From: Candidatus Parcubacteria bacterium
GTDB lineage: Bacteria; Patescibacteriota; Minisyncoccia; UBA6257; 2-01-FULL-56-20
Length of the DNA stretch: 44,431 nucleotides
Assembly: GCA_027450205.1 (NCBI GenBank)
Contig: DAIDJL010000007.1
Span: forward strand, 1 to 44,431
Direction: 5' to 3'
The position numbers and the translations under genes are program-made. How positions within the stretch are numbered: position 1 is the first letter of the stretch; each line of letters opens with the position of its first letter. Below, one piece after another: positions 16,732-24,201 of this stretch. Under the pieces are notes generated by a model. The model was not told the origin of the DNA, made no database searches, and saw only the letters and a program-made list of their open reading frames with translations.

Positions 16732-18021
16732 ATGAAGATTCAGAACTTTGACGAGCTTGCGACGACGGATGCCCGTCGCGCGCTGCTCACCATTGCCGAA
16801 GCGGGATATGAGGCGATCGATACGGAAACGGTGTTGAAGCATGCGATGCGGTTCACGGGGGATACGCTGACCCTCGCGGACCGATCCGTGGATCTTTCGA
16901 CGGTCGGAAAACTGATCTTTATCGGGATCGGAAAATGCGCCGCGAAAGCGGGGGCGGTCGCGGAAGAGATCCTTGGCGATCGGATCACGGACGGCGTGGT
17001 GGTAGATGTGGCTGCGTGTCCTGAACTCCTGCACATAAGAACATTTTGCGGGACGCACCCGCTGCCATCGGACGAGAATATGCATGCGGCGGAGGCGATC
17101 GTTGCGGCGCTTGGCGGCCTAACGGAAAAAGACCTCGTTATCTTCGTGGTCTCGGGCGGCGGTTCCACGCTGTTGTTCCTTCCCGAAGATAAGGCAAGCC
17201 GCGAAGAGATCCCGATCATGACCGCGCTCATCGATGCGGGCGCGACGATCCAGGAGATCAATGTGATCCGCAAGCATCTTTCTTCCGCGCGCGGTGGTAA
17301 TTTGGCGAAAGCAGCGTATCCCGCACGGGTGGTTTCGCTCATCTTTTCCGACGTGGTCGGCGACGATCTTTCGTCCATTGCGTCCGGGCCGACGGTCAAG
17401 GACACGACGACGATGGACGACGCCGCGCGCGTTCTTACAAAGTTCAACGTACTTCGGACGTGCAAGATGGAGCAGTGCGGCCTGATGGAAACGCCGAAAG
17501 AAGACAAGTATTTCGCGAATGTTTCGAATATTCTGGTTGTTTCCAACCGCCACGCCCTCGAAGGAATGAAGGCCGCGGCGGAACGGCTCGGTTTTCTTGC
17601 CGAGATCCGCGGGACGGAACTGATCGGCGAAGCGGATGACGTCGGTAAAATGATCGCGGACGCGGTCCGCGCCGCTCCGCCGCGCACGGCGTTGCTTTGG
17701 GCGGGAGAGACGACGGTGACCGTGCGTGATCCCGCCGGCCGCGGCGGGCGCAACCTGGAACTGTGCGCGTCGGCGCTGCGGTTTATCGGCGATGGCGAGG
17801 AAATTTTATCTTTTGCCTCGGACGGCCGCGATCACGGCGCGTTCGCGGGCGCGATCTGCGACATGATGACGAAAAAGGCCGCGGGCGCAGCAGGTGTGGA
17901 TCCCGAGAAATTCCGCGCGGCGGATGACACGTATGGATTGTTCGAAAAAATTGGGAATTATGTGATGACGGGAGATACCGGGTCGAATGTGTCGGATTTG
18001 ATCGTTGCATTAAAAATATAA
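16732..18021 (+). CDS. Glycerate 2-kinase (MOFRL family)
   Basis: 429 residues. The MOFRL/GckA family is shown by GIGKCAAKAGAVAEEIL, THPLPSDENMHAAEAI, VVSGGGSTLL, EINVIRKHLSSARGGNLAK, FSDVVGDDLSSIASGPT, and the C-terminal MOFRL motifs GRGGRNLELC, SDGRDHGAFAGAI and TGDTGSNVSDL. The enzyme phosphorylates D-glycerate at C2 to give 2-phosphoglycerate, the enolase substrate. In the same operon lies PEP synthase (6 nt downstream), and enolase plus a D-2-hydroxyacid dehydrogenase are 3 kb away, so the gene order suggests a glycerate-to-PEP/pyruvate branch. Cytosolic. No SD. Confidence 0.9.
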   Translation: MKIQNFDELATTDARRALLTIAEAGYEAIDTETVLKHAMRFTGDTLTLADRSVDLSTVGKLIFIGIGKCAAKAGAVAEEILGDRITDGVVVDVAACPELLHIRTFCGTHPLPSDENMHAAEAIVAALGGLTEKDLVIFVVSGGGSTLLFLPEDKASREEIPIMTALIDAGATIQEINVIRKHLSSARGGNLAKAAYPARVVSLIFSDVVGDDLSSIASGPTVKDTTTMDDAARVLTKFNVLRTCKMEQCGLMETPKEDKYFANVSNILVVSNRHALEGMKAAAERLGFLAEIRGTELIGEADDVGKMIADAVRAAPPRTALLWAGETTVTVRDPAGRGGRNLELCASALRFIGDGEEILSFASDGRDHGAFAGAICDMMTKKAAGAAGVDPEKFRAADDTYGLFEKIGNYVMTGDTGSNVSDLIVALKI

Positions 18022-18027
18022 AAATAT

Positions 18028-20520
18028 ATGAAAAAATACATATTAAAATTTGAGGAAGTCGGTATCAAGGACGTCGGGATGGTGGGCGGAAAGAACGCGT
18101 CACTCGGCGAGATGATCCGTACGCTCGGTGCCAAAGGCGTGCCGGTACCGTCCGGGTTCACCGTTACCGCCGACGGTTATTATTATTTCTTGGCAAGCAC
18201 CGGGCTCGACAAGTTCATTAAAGAAACATTAAAAGGCCTCAACACCAAGAATTTGAAGGAGCTGGAACGGCGCGGCAAGCTGATCCGCGATAAGATCGTT
18301 GCCACGGAATTTCCAAAAGATCTGAATGACGATATAGAGAATGCGTACCGCAACTATATAGAGAAGCGCTATGGCAAGAACGCCGACGTGGCGGTGCGGT
18401 CCAGCGCGACCGCCGAGGATCTGCCGGGCGCGAGCTTTGCGGGCGAGCAGGAGAGCTACCTCGGCATCCGCGGTGCGAAGGAAGTGGCGGTGGCGGTGCG
18501 CGCCACGATGGCTTCGCTCTTTACCGACCGGGCGATCTCGTACCGCGCGGACCGCGGCTTTGATCACCTGAAGATCGCGCTCTCTGCCGGCGTGCAGAAA
18601 ATGGTGCGCTCGGACAAGGCATGCTCCGGTGTGATGTTCTCGGTGGACACGGAATCCGGGTTCAAGGATATTGTCATCATCAACGGCTCGTGGGGCCTTG
18701 GCGAGATGATCGTAAAGGGCGAAGTGACGCCGGACGAGTTCATTGTGTGGAAGAACGGCTTGAAGACGAAAACGAAAAAACCGATCATCGAGAAGAAGCT
18801 TGGCGTCAAACTGCGCAAGATGATCTATCATCACCAGGCGGGAAACGGTGTTGCGAGCATTCAGCAGACGAAGATCGTGCCGACCTCGACCCGGGAGCGC
18901 GACACGTTTGTGCTGAGCGATAAAGAAGTGGCCCAGCTTGCGACGTGGGGCACTATCATAGAGAAGCATTACACCGATCACTACAAAAAGTGGACGCCGA
19001 TGGATATGGAGTGGGCGAAGGACGGCGAAACTGGCGAAATCTTCATTGTGCAGGCGCGCCCGGAGACGATCCAGGCCGGCCGTGACTTCTCGAAACTTAA
19101 GGAATATACCCCGCTTGAGACGAAGACGCCGGTGTTAACTGGCGCGTCAGTGGGATCGAAGATCGCAACGGGCAAGGCCCACGTCATCATGGACGCCAAG
19201 CACATCAACGACTTCAAGCGTGGCGAGATCCTTGTAACGACGATGACCGACCCCGACTGGGAGCCGATCATGAAAATGGCGGCAGCGATCGTGACGGACA
19301 AGGGCGGCCGCACATCACACGCGGCCATCGTCTCGCGCGAACTTGGCATTCCGGCGGTCGTGGGAACGGAGCGCGCCACAAAATTGATCAAGACCGGCGA
19401 CATCATCACGGTGGATACGACGGGCAGCGGCGGGAATATTTCCAGGGGCGCGATGAAGTTTAAGGTGGTGGAACATGACCTCAAGAAAGTGCCGAAGCCG
19501 AAAACGAAAGTGATGGTGAACGTCGCCGTCGCGGACAGCGCGTTCGAAGTGTCGTTCCTGCCGAACCGGGGCGTGGGCCTCGCGCGCGAGGAGTTCATTA
19601 TCGCGTCAAAAATGGGTTTGCATCCGATGGCACTGCTCAACCTGAAAGACCAGACACCCGCGGTGCGCGCGGCGATCGAGGCAAAGATGCGCGGGTGGAC
19701 CGACCCGAAGCAGTATTATATAGATAACCTTGCGTTCGGCATTGCGAAGATCGGCGCGGCGTTTTGGCCGAACCACGTCATCGTGCGTTTCAGCGACTTC
19801 AAGACGAACGAGTACCGCACCCTGCTTGGCGGTGAGGCGTACGAACCGCGCGAGGAGAATCCGATGATCGGCTGGCGCGGCGCGTCGCGGTATTACGATC
19901 CCAAGTTCAAGCCGGCATTCATGATGGAGGCCGCCGCGCTCAAAATGGTGCGCGAGGATATGGGGCTTACGAACGTGATCCCGATGGTGCCGTTCTGCCG
20001 AACGGTGGACGAGGGAATCAAGGTGCAGGAGACGATGGCGGAAGCCGGGCTTGTCACGAACTATATGGCGACGCGCAAAGCCGGCAAGCTCGCGAAGGGG
20101 TCTATTATGAAGCGGGGTGTACCCGCGGCCACGCCGATCTACGTAATGTGCGAGATCCCGTCGAACGTGCTCCTCGCGGACAAGTTCCTCGACATCTTTG
20201 ATGGCATGTCCATCGGCTCCAACGACCTCACCCAACTGACGCTCGGCCTTGACCGCGATTCCGGTATCGTCACGAAGATCGCGAACGAGAACAACGAGGC
20301 GGTGAAGATCCTGATCGGCGATGTTATCAAGAAGGCCCGTGCGCGCAAGAAATACATCGGCATCTGCGGCCAGGCGCCGTCGGATTATCCGGACTTCGCG
20401 CAGTTTCTCGTGACGCGCGGCATCGAGAGCATTTCCCTGAACCCCGACACCGTGGTGCCGACCACGATCGCGATCGCAAAAGAAGAGGCAAAGATGAAGG
20501 GGAAGCGGCGCGGGAAATAG
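18028..20520 (+). CDS. ppsA: Phosphoenolpyruvate synthase (pyruvate, water dikinase)
   Basis: 830 residues, near the usual ~790-830. Domains in order: N-terminal ATP-grasp nucleotide-binding domain (VGGKNASLGEM, VRSSATAEDLPGASFAGEQE, GSWGLGEMIVKGEVTPDEF), central phosphohistidine swivelling domain with catalytic His in GGRTSHAAIVSRELGIP, and C-terminal TIM barrel (IGWRGASRYYDP, GSNDLTQLTLGLDRDSG, catalytic Cys in GICGQAPSD). Converts pyruvate and ATP to PEP, AMP and phosphate; in energy-limited cells it can run toward ATP. Basic C-terminal tail MKGKRRGK. Last gene of the nrdJ-pyrD-glycerate kinase-ppsA run. Confidence 0.93.
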   Translation: MKKYILKFEEVGIKDVGMVGGKNASLGEMIRTLGAKGVPVPSGFTVTADGYYYFLASTGLDKFIKETLKGLNTKNLKELERRGKLIRDKIVATEFPKDLNDDIENAYRNYIEKRYGKNADVAVRSSATAEDLPGASFAGEQESYLGIRGAKEVAVAVRATMASLFTDRAISYRADRGFDHLKIALSAGVQKMVRSDKACSGVMFSVDTESGFKDIVIINGSWGLGEMIVKGEVTPDEFIVWKNGLKTKTKKPIIEKKLGVKLRKMIYHHQAGNGVASIQQTKIVPTSTRERDTFVLSDKEVAQLATWGTIIEKHYTDHYKKWTPMDMEWAKDGETGEIFIVQARPETIQAGRDFSKLKEYTPLETKTPVLTGASVGSKIATGKAHVIMDAKHINDFKRGEILVTTMTDPDWEPIMKMAAAIVTDKGGRTSHAAIVSRELGIPAVVGTERATKLIKTGDIITVDTTGSGGNISRGAMKFKVVEHDLKKVPKPKTKVMVNVAVADSAFEVSFLPNRGVGLAREEFIIASKMGLHPMALLNLKDQTPAVRAAIEAKMRGWTDPKQYYIDNLAFGIAKIGAAFWPNHVIVRFSDFKTNEYRTLLGGEAYEPREENPMIGWRGASRYYDPKFKPAFMMEAAALKMVREDMGLTNVIPMVPFCRTVDEGIKVQETMAEAGLVTNYMATRKAGKLAKGSIMKRGVPAATPIYVMCEIPSNVLLADKFLDIFDGMSIGSNDLTQLTLGLDRDSGIVTKIANENNEAVKILIGDVIKKARARKKYIGICGQAPSDYPDFAQFLVTRGIESISLNPDTVVPTTIAIAKEEAKMKGKRRGK

Positions 20521-20536
20521 TGTTGGCGCGCGAAAA

Positions 20537-20568
20537 AAATAAGATTAAAAAATTATTAAATCTTATTT
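20537..20568 (+). terminator. A/T-rich hairpin after ppsA
   Basis: AAATAAGATT / AATCTTATTT, 10 bp perfect stem with 12-nt loop, 17 nt after the ppsA stop. It is weak as an intrinsic terminator (no G/C) but placed as an operon end. Confidence 0.4.
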
Positions 20569-20676
20569 GACTTTGCCAACCCGGACGATATGATGGTGGG
20601 GAAGCGAGGTCCACGGAGACCGTGGGCGAAAACCTTGTCTGGCATAAAAACAGCTGTGAAAGTGCGGCTGTTTTTA
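20567..20676 (+). ncRNA. Putative small structured RNA with own promoter and terminator
   Basis: TTGACT (20567-20572), 16 nt spacer, TATGAT (20589-20594) would start transcription near 20601. The ~75-nt product contains a CCACGG-AGA-CCGTGG hairpin enclosed by CGAGGT/ACCTTG pairing, and ends in a perfect terminator, AAAAACAGC / GCTGTTTTT (20646-20675). A further possible pairing, GCCA (upstream) with TGGC (20641), would need an earlier start. There is no ORF, and no gene directly follows except a tRNA. I do not recognise a known family. A small RNA or an attenuated leader are both possible. Confidence 0.5.
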
Positions 20677-20715
20677 TTTTAAATAGTTTTAACCGGCAAT
20701 ATTCTACTCTGGTGT

Positions 20716-20789
20716 GGGCCGGTCGTTTATGTTGGTAGGATCTCGCTCTTGCCAGACGAGGGAAGCGGGTTCGAATCCCGCCCGGTCCA
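20716..20789 (+). tRNA. tRNA-like gene with aberrant anticodon arm (Ala-UGC or Gly-GCC)
   Basis: Acceptor stem GGGCCGG / CCGGTCC (20716-20722 with 20782-20788) with G3-U70 wobble and A73, and a perfect T-arm GCGGG-TTCGAAT-CCCGC. D-arm weak (GTTT/GGAT, GG in loop). With standard spacing the anticodon loop is CTTGCCA, anticodon UGC (Ala), matching the G3-U70/A73 alanine identity, but position 37 is C and the stem TCGCT/GACGA has a C-A mismatch. Read as Gly-GCC the loop TTGCCAG is canonical but the stem fails unless two bases are bulged. No encoded CCA. A divergent tRNA, a pseudogene or a sequence error. Confidence 0.6.
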
Positions 20790-20877
20790 TATAGTGACGG
20801 GGTGGATGCCCGAGCAGAGGATGTCAGAACCTAAAACAATACCTTCTTAAATATCTATAAACGTGCTTAATTAGTGC

Positions 20878-20883
20878 TATAAT
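20878..20883 (+). promoter_or_regulatory. Extended -10 box of the 2-hydroxyacid dehydrogenase gene
   Basis: TGC-TATAAT, 6 nt before ATG 20890; leaderless start for the dehydrogenase-enolase pair. Confidence 0.65.
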
Positions 20884-20889
20884 ACCCCT

Positions 20890-21909
20890 ATGGCACACAA
20901 AGCAACGTTTTTTAACTGTGAGCGGTGGGGTGATGAGGCGAAGTCATATCTGGAGGGGAGCGCCAAGCTAAAGGTGGCGGATGTGACGGTGGAGTTTGTG
21001 GATGATATATTGAGCAAGGATAAGATCCCGGCGCCGGGGAGCGCCGCGGCGAACTTCGATATCGCGGGCGTGTTCATGGATTCGCCGGTGGACGCGGCGG
21101 TGATCGCGGCGCTTCCGGAGCTTAAGTTCATCGCGACGCTTTCGACGGGCTTCGATCATATTGACCTTTCGGCCGCCGCCGCGCGCGGGATCCCGGTGTC
21201 GTCCGTGCCGGCGTACGGCGAGAACACCGTCGCCGAGTTCGCGTTCGCACTGATCCTCGCGCTCTCGCGGAAGATCATCAAAGCCAACGCGCGGGTGCGC
21301 GTGGAAGGCAAGTTCACCACCGACGGCCTGTGCGGTTTTGATCTCGCCGGGAAGACGATCGGCGTCATCGGTACCGGCCGTATCGGCAAGCACGCGATCC
21401 GGATGGCGAAAGGATTCGGGATGAATATCGTCGCGTACGATGTGTATCACGACGACGCGTTCGCGAAAGAGATAGGGTTCACGTATCTCTCGCTCGAGGA
21501 CCTGCTCAAGCAGAGCGATATCATCACGATCCACGCGCCATATCTTCCGTCGACGCATCATCTTATCAATATGGACAATGTTCGGCTTATCAAGCGCGGG
21601 GCGATCCTGATCAACACCGCGCGCGGGGCGATCGTGGAGACAAAGGCGGTCGTGGAGGCGTTGAAAGACGGCACGCTTGCGGGCGCGGGGCTGGATGTGC
21701 TGGAAGAGGAGGTGGCGATGAAAGCGGGGGACATGTCGCTTGATGCGAACCTCATCCAATTACCGAACGTGATCGTCACGCCGCATGACGCGTTCAACAC
21801 GCATGAGGCATTCATTCGTATTTTGGATACCACGATCGATAACATTGTCGCCTTTGTGAACGGCGCGCCGACGAATGTGGTGAAGGCGCCGGCGGCGGAA
21901 GCAAAATAA
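20890..21909 (+). CDS. D-isomer-specific 2-hydroxyacid dehydrogenase
   Basis: 339 residues. NAD-binding Rossmann motif VIGTGRIGKHAIRMAKGFGM (~155-175), catalytic Arg in NTARGAIVET, Glu region GLDVLEEE and catalytic His in VTPHDAFNTHEA. The family interconverts 2-keto acids and D-2-hydroxy acids; the 'PHDAFNT-EA' ending is closest to the D-lactate dehydrogenase branch, though glyoxylate/hydroxypyruvate reductase activity would fit the glycerate kinase nearby. Substrate is undecided from sequence. It sits 8 bp upstream of enolase, so the two are co-transcribed. Confidence 0.88.
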   Translation: MAHKATFFNCERWGDEAKSYLEGSAKLKVADVTVEFVDDILSKDKIPAPGSAAANFDIAGVFMDSPVDAAVIAALPELKFIATLSTGFDHIDLSAAAARGIPVSSVPAYGENTVAEFAFALILALSRKIIKANARVRVEGKFTTDGLCGFDLAGKTIGVIGTGRIGKHAIRMAKGFGMNIVAYDVYHDDAFAKEIGFTYLSLEDLLKQSDIITIHAPYLPSTHHLINMDNVRLIKRGAILINTARGAIVETKAVVEALKDGTLAGAGLDVLEEEVAMKAGDMSLDANLIQLPNVIVTPHDAFNTHEAFIRILDTTIDNIVAFVNGAPTNVVKAPAAEAK

Positions 21910-21917
21910 CGCGCGCC

Positions 21918-23123
21918 ATGAAGGTAAGTTCACTGAGCGCCCGACAGATCCTCGATTCCCGCGGCCAATGGACCGTGGAGGTGGCGCTTACATTGCAGAA
22001 CGGCGTCCGGGCGACGGCAAGCGTGCCGCAGGGGAAGAGCACCGGCGCCACCGAGGCACGGGCACTTCCCGCTGCCATGGCGGTGCGCAATATAAAGAGC
22101 GTCATCGCGACACGCATCATCCACAAGGATTTTTTGGACCAGGCCGCGCTTGACGAATTTTTGGTAAGGCTTGACGGCACAAAGGCCAAGTCGCGCCTTG
22201 GTGCGAACGCCATTCTGGCGGTTTCGATCGCATTCCTGCGCGCCACCGCCCGTACCAAAAAGGTGCCGCTTTGGAAACATATCCGCGACGTTTACGGTAT
22301 CTGGGTGGATCCGACAACGACCACGCTCCATCCGCGGCTCTTTATGAACGTGGTGAATGGCGGCCTGCACGCGGGCAACAACCTGCATTTTCAGGAATAT
22401 TTGGTTATTCCGCGGGTACGGACGTTTGCTGAATCCGTTGACGTTGGCACTAAAATTTATCACGCGCTCGGCGCGGCGCTCGCGCGCGCGAAAGGGCACG
22501 GCGCGGCGAACCTCGGCGACGAAGGCGGCTTCGCGCCGAATTTTAAGGACGACCTGGAGCCGTTCCGCATGATCCACGCCGCGGCAAAAAAATTAAAACT
22601 TGATAAAAAGATAGACCTTGGTATTGACGCCGCCGCGACCGATATAAAAGGGATGACCCGCGCCCGGTTGAACAATCTATATAAAAAATTGATAAAAGAA
22701 TATGCGCCGCTCTATATAGAAGATCCGTTCAGCGAGAATGATTTCAAAAATTTTGCGGCGATCACGGCGGCGAACGCGGGCGCCGGTGCGGGCGTGAAGT
22801 CCAAGCTTTGGATCGCGGGCGATGACCTGACCACCACGAACACCGACCGCATGGCGCTCGCGCATGCGAAGAAGAGCGTGAATGCCATTATCATAAAACC
22901 GAACCAGATCGGAAGCGTCACGGAAGCGCTGAACGCGGTACGCCTGGCGCGGGAATACGGCTGGGCGGTCGTTGTGTCTCATCGCAGCGGCGAGACGAAC
23001 GACGACTTCATCGCCGACTTCGCTTACGGTGTCGCTGCGGACGGCTTCAAGCTCGGTGCCCCCGCGCGCGGCGAACGTGTCGCAAAGTACAACCGGTTAT
23101 TGGAGATCGAGGAAGGAAAATAA
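21918..23123 (+). CDS. eno: Enolase (divergent)
   Basis: 401 residues, slightly short of the usual ~420-430. Recognised by ILDSRGQWTVEV, NLGDEGGFAPN, YIEDPFSEND, AGDDLTTTN, IIIKPNQIGSVTEAL, SHRSGETNDDFIADFAYG and the terminal LGAPARGERVAKYNRLLEIEE. Converts 2-phosphoglycerate to PEP with Mg2+. Departures from consensus: the mobile loop reads SVPQGKSTGATEA (usual SVPSGASTG), the second loop NGGLHAGNNLHFQEY (usual NGG-HADNN-D-QEF) and IDAAATDI (usual LD-AASEF). Catalytic Glu, Lys and the SHRSGET lysine region are present, so it is probably active. Second gene after the dehydrogenase. Confidence 0.92.
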   Translation: MKVSSLSARQILDSRGQWTVEVALTLQNGVRATASVPQGKSTGATEARALPAAMAVRNIKSVIATRIIHKDFLDQAALDEFLVRLDGTKAKSRLGANAILAVSIAFLRATARTKKVPLWKHIRDVYGIWVDPTTTTLHPRLFMNVVNGGLHAGNNLHFQEYLVIPRVRTFAESVDVGTKIYHALGAALARAKGHGAANLGDEGGFAPNFKDDLEPFRMIHAAAKKLKLDKKIDLGIDAAATDIKGMTRARLNNLYKKLIKEYAPLYIEDPFSENDFKNFAAITAANAGAGAGVKSKLWIAGDDLTTTNTDRMALAHAKKSVNAIIIKPNQIGSVTEALNAVRLAREYGWAVVVSHRSGETNDDFIADFAYGVAADGFKLGAPARGERVAKYNRLLEIEEGK

Positions 23124-23142
23124 AAAACGGTCTGCCGCGCCG

Positions 23143-23604
23143 TTACGCCGTCTTCTTCTTTGGGCCGTGAAAATGGATAAAATTGTCGAGGCCGAGGTAG
23201 TTCCCCGCGCCCGAGACGATAAGGATGAGCAGGCAAATGATGACGATCACCTCGTTGTTGATGAATTGTGAAACGCTGAATGCGGCAAAGCTGATCGTGG
23301 GCAGATAGCTCACGAGCGTGAGGGCGATGCCCACGATCGCCGCGAGGCGGGTAAGGAGTCCCAACATGAGACAGGCGCCGATGATCAAAAATGCCCACTG
23401 TGCGAACGGCTGCAGCCAGCCGTTGCCGCCAGCCGCGGCAGGTGCCGTTGCAAGCCATGAATAGAGGTTGCCGAATGAGCGCGCGCGGATCTCGGCGCCG
23501 AGCGCGTGATCAAAGAGCGTGCTGAAGCCGAGGTAAAAGAAATTGAGTCCGAGCGCGACGCGGAGAAAAAAGATGATGACGCGCAGGGAGTGGGGGAGTT
23601 TCAT
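23143..23604 (-). CDS. DoxX-family membrane protein
   Basis: 153 residues, four hydrophobic helices. N-terminal helix FFLRVALGLNFFYLGFSTLF is the DoxX signature, followed by QPFAQWAFLIIGACLMLGLLTRLAAIVGIAL and a C-terminal helix VIVIICLLILIVSGAGNYLGLD ('AG-Y-GLD' is conserved in the family). DoxX/DoxD-like proteins are associated with respiratory quinone or redox functions; the exact role here is unknown. The stop lies 19 bp from the convergent enolase stop. Divergent from the PH-domain gene with a shared promoter region. Confidence 0.85.
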   Translation of the reverse strand: MKLPHSLRVIIFFLRVALGLNFFYLGFSTLFDHALGAEIRARSFGNLYSWLATAPAAAGGNGWLQPFAQWAFLIIGACLMLGLLTRLAAIVGIALTLVSYLPTISFAAFSVSQFINNEVIVIICLLILIVSGAGNYLGLDNFIHFHGPKKKTA

Positions 23605-23620
23605 AAGAATGCTATGATAG

Positions 23621-23630
23621 TATTATAATA
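23621..23630. promoter_or_regulatory. Symmetric bidirectional -10 element
   Basis: TATTATAATA is its own reverse complement, so it offers a TATAAT hexamer on both strands (plus strand 23624-23629, minus strand 23627-23622). It lies between the divergent doxX-like (start 23604) and PH-domain (start 23650) genes. Confidence 0.5.
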
Positions 23631-23649
23631 TATCCATAAGATAACCGTC

Positions 23650-24186
23650 ATGGGGATGGAAAATGAACGCAAGCATTCGTTGGGGCACCGGGCATACGTC
23701 CTCTTTCTTTCAAAGAGGATAAAACTGGTGATATTTTTGTTTGCGTTGACCGCCGCCGCATGGTACAGCGAGCGCTGGGCGCCGTCGTATTATCTGCCAT
23801 TCGTGCAATACGGCGTAGGGTTGCTTGCGCTCTTTAGTGTGCTCTATTTTTTGGCGATCATGCTTTGGACATATATGGAGTACCATTTTTATACCTATAT
23901 GTTCACCGAAGAAGCGTTCATTATGACCTCCGGATATGTCATGCGCACCGAGCTCGCGGCGCTCTATCACCAGATCCAGAACGTGAACATCCAGCGCGGT
24001 CCGCTGGATCGGCTTGCGGGTGTGAGTCAGATCGTCATTTATATGAATGGCTCCGAACGCGACGGCGCCCACAACAAAATCGTCCTGCCGGCGGTGGGGA
24101 AGACCAAGGCAAAGCTGGTCCAGAAGGAGTTGCTTGTGCGTGCGCGCAGGCATGTGGGAAGCCGCTCCGCACTCGCTGAGGAGTGA
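23650..24186 (+). CDS. PH-domain (bPH2/YdbS-like) membrane protein
   Basis: 178 residues. Two adjacent transmembrane helices (about 27-42 and 48-72) are followed by a bacterial pleckstrin-homology domain: YTYMFTEEAFIMTSGYVMRT, LYHQIQNVNIQRGPLDRLAGVSQIVIY ('Q-V-RGPLDRL-GVS-I-I' is the bPH2 core). The basic tail (VRARRHVGSRSALAEE) is cytosolic. Family members are inner-membrane proteins of unresolved function, often thought to be regulatory or stress-related. Two in-frame ATGs, 23650 and 23656; no SD. Converges on the PEGA protein. Confidence 0.8.
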   Translation: MGMENERKHSLGHRAYVLFLSKRIKLVIFLFALTAAAWYSERWAPSYYLPFVQYGVGLLALFSVLYFLAIMLWTYMEYHFYTYMFTEEAFIMTSGYVMRTELAALYHQIQNVNIQRGPLDRLAGVSQIVIYMNGSERDGAHNKIVLPAVGKTKAKLVQKELLVRARRHVGSRSALAEE

Positions 24187-24201
24187 GCGCGTGGATCCTT
24201 C

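Noticed and set aside
16740-17753. 337-aa minus-strand ORF
   Set aside because: Shadow of glycerate 2-kinase, whose family motifs are unambiguous on the plus strand; Ser/Arg/Pro-rich low-information sequence.
20716-20789. tmRNA tRNA-like domain (Ala-type G3-U70, perfect T-arm)
   Set aside because: The 5' and 3' parts are contiguous within 74 nt with an anticodon-like arm; no tag-peptide reading frame or pseudoknot region is present.
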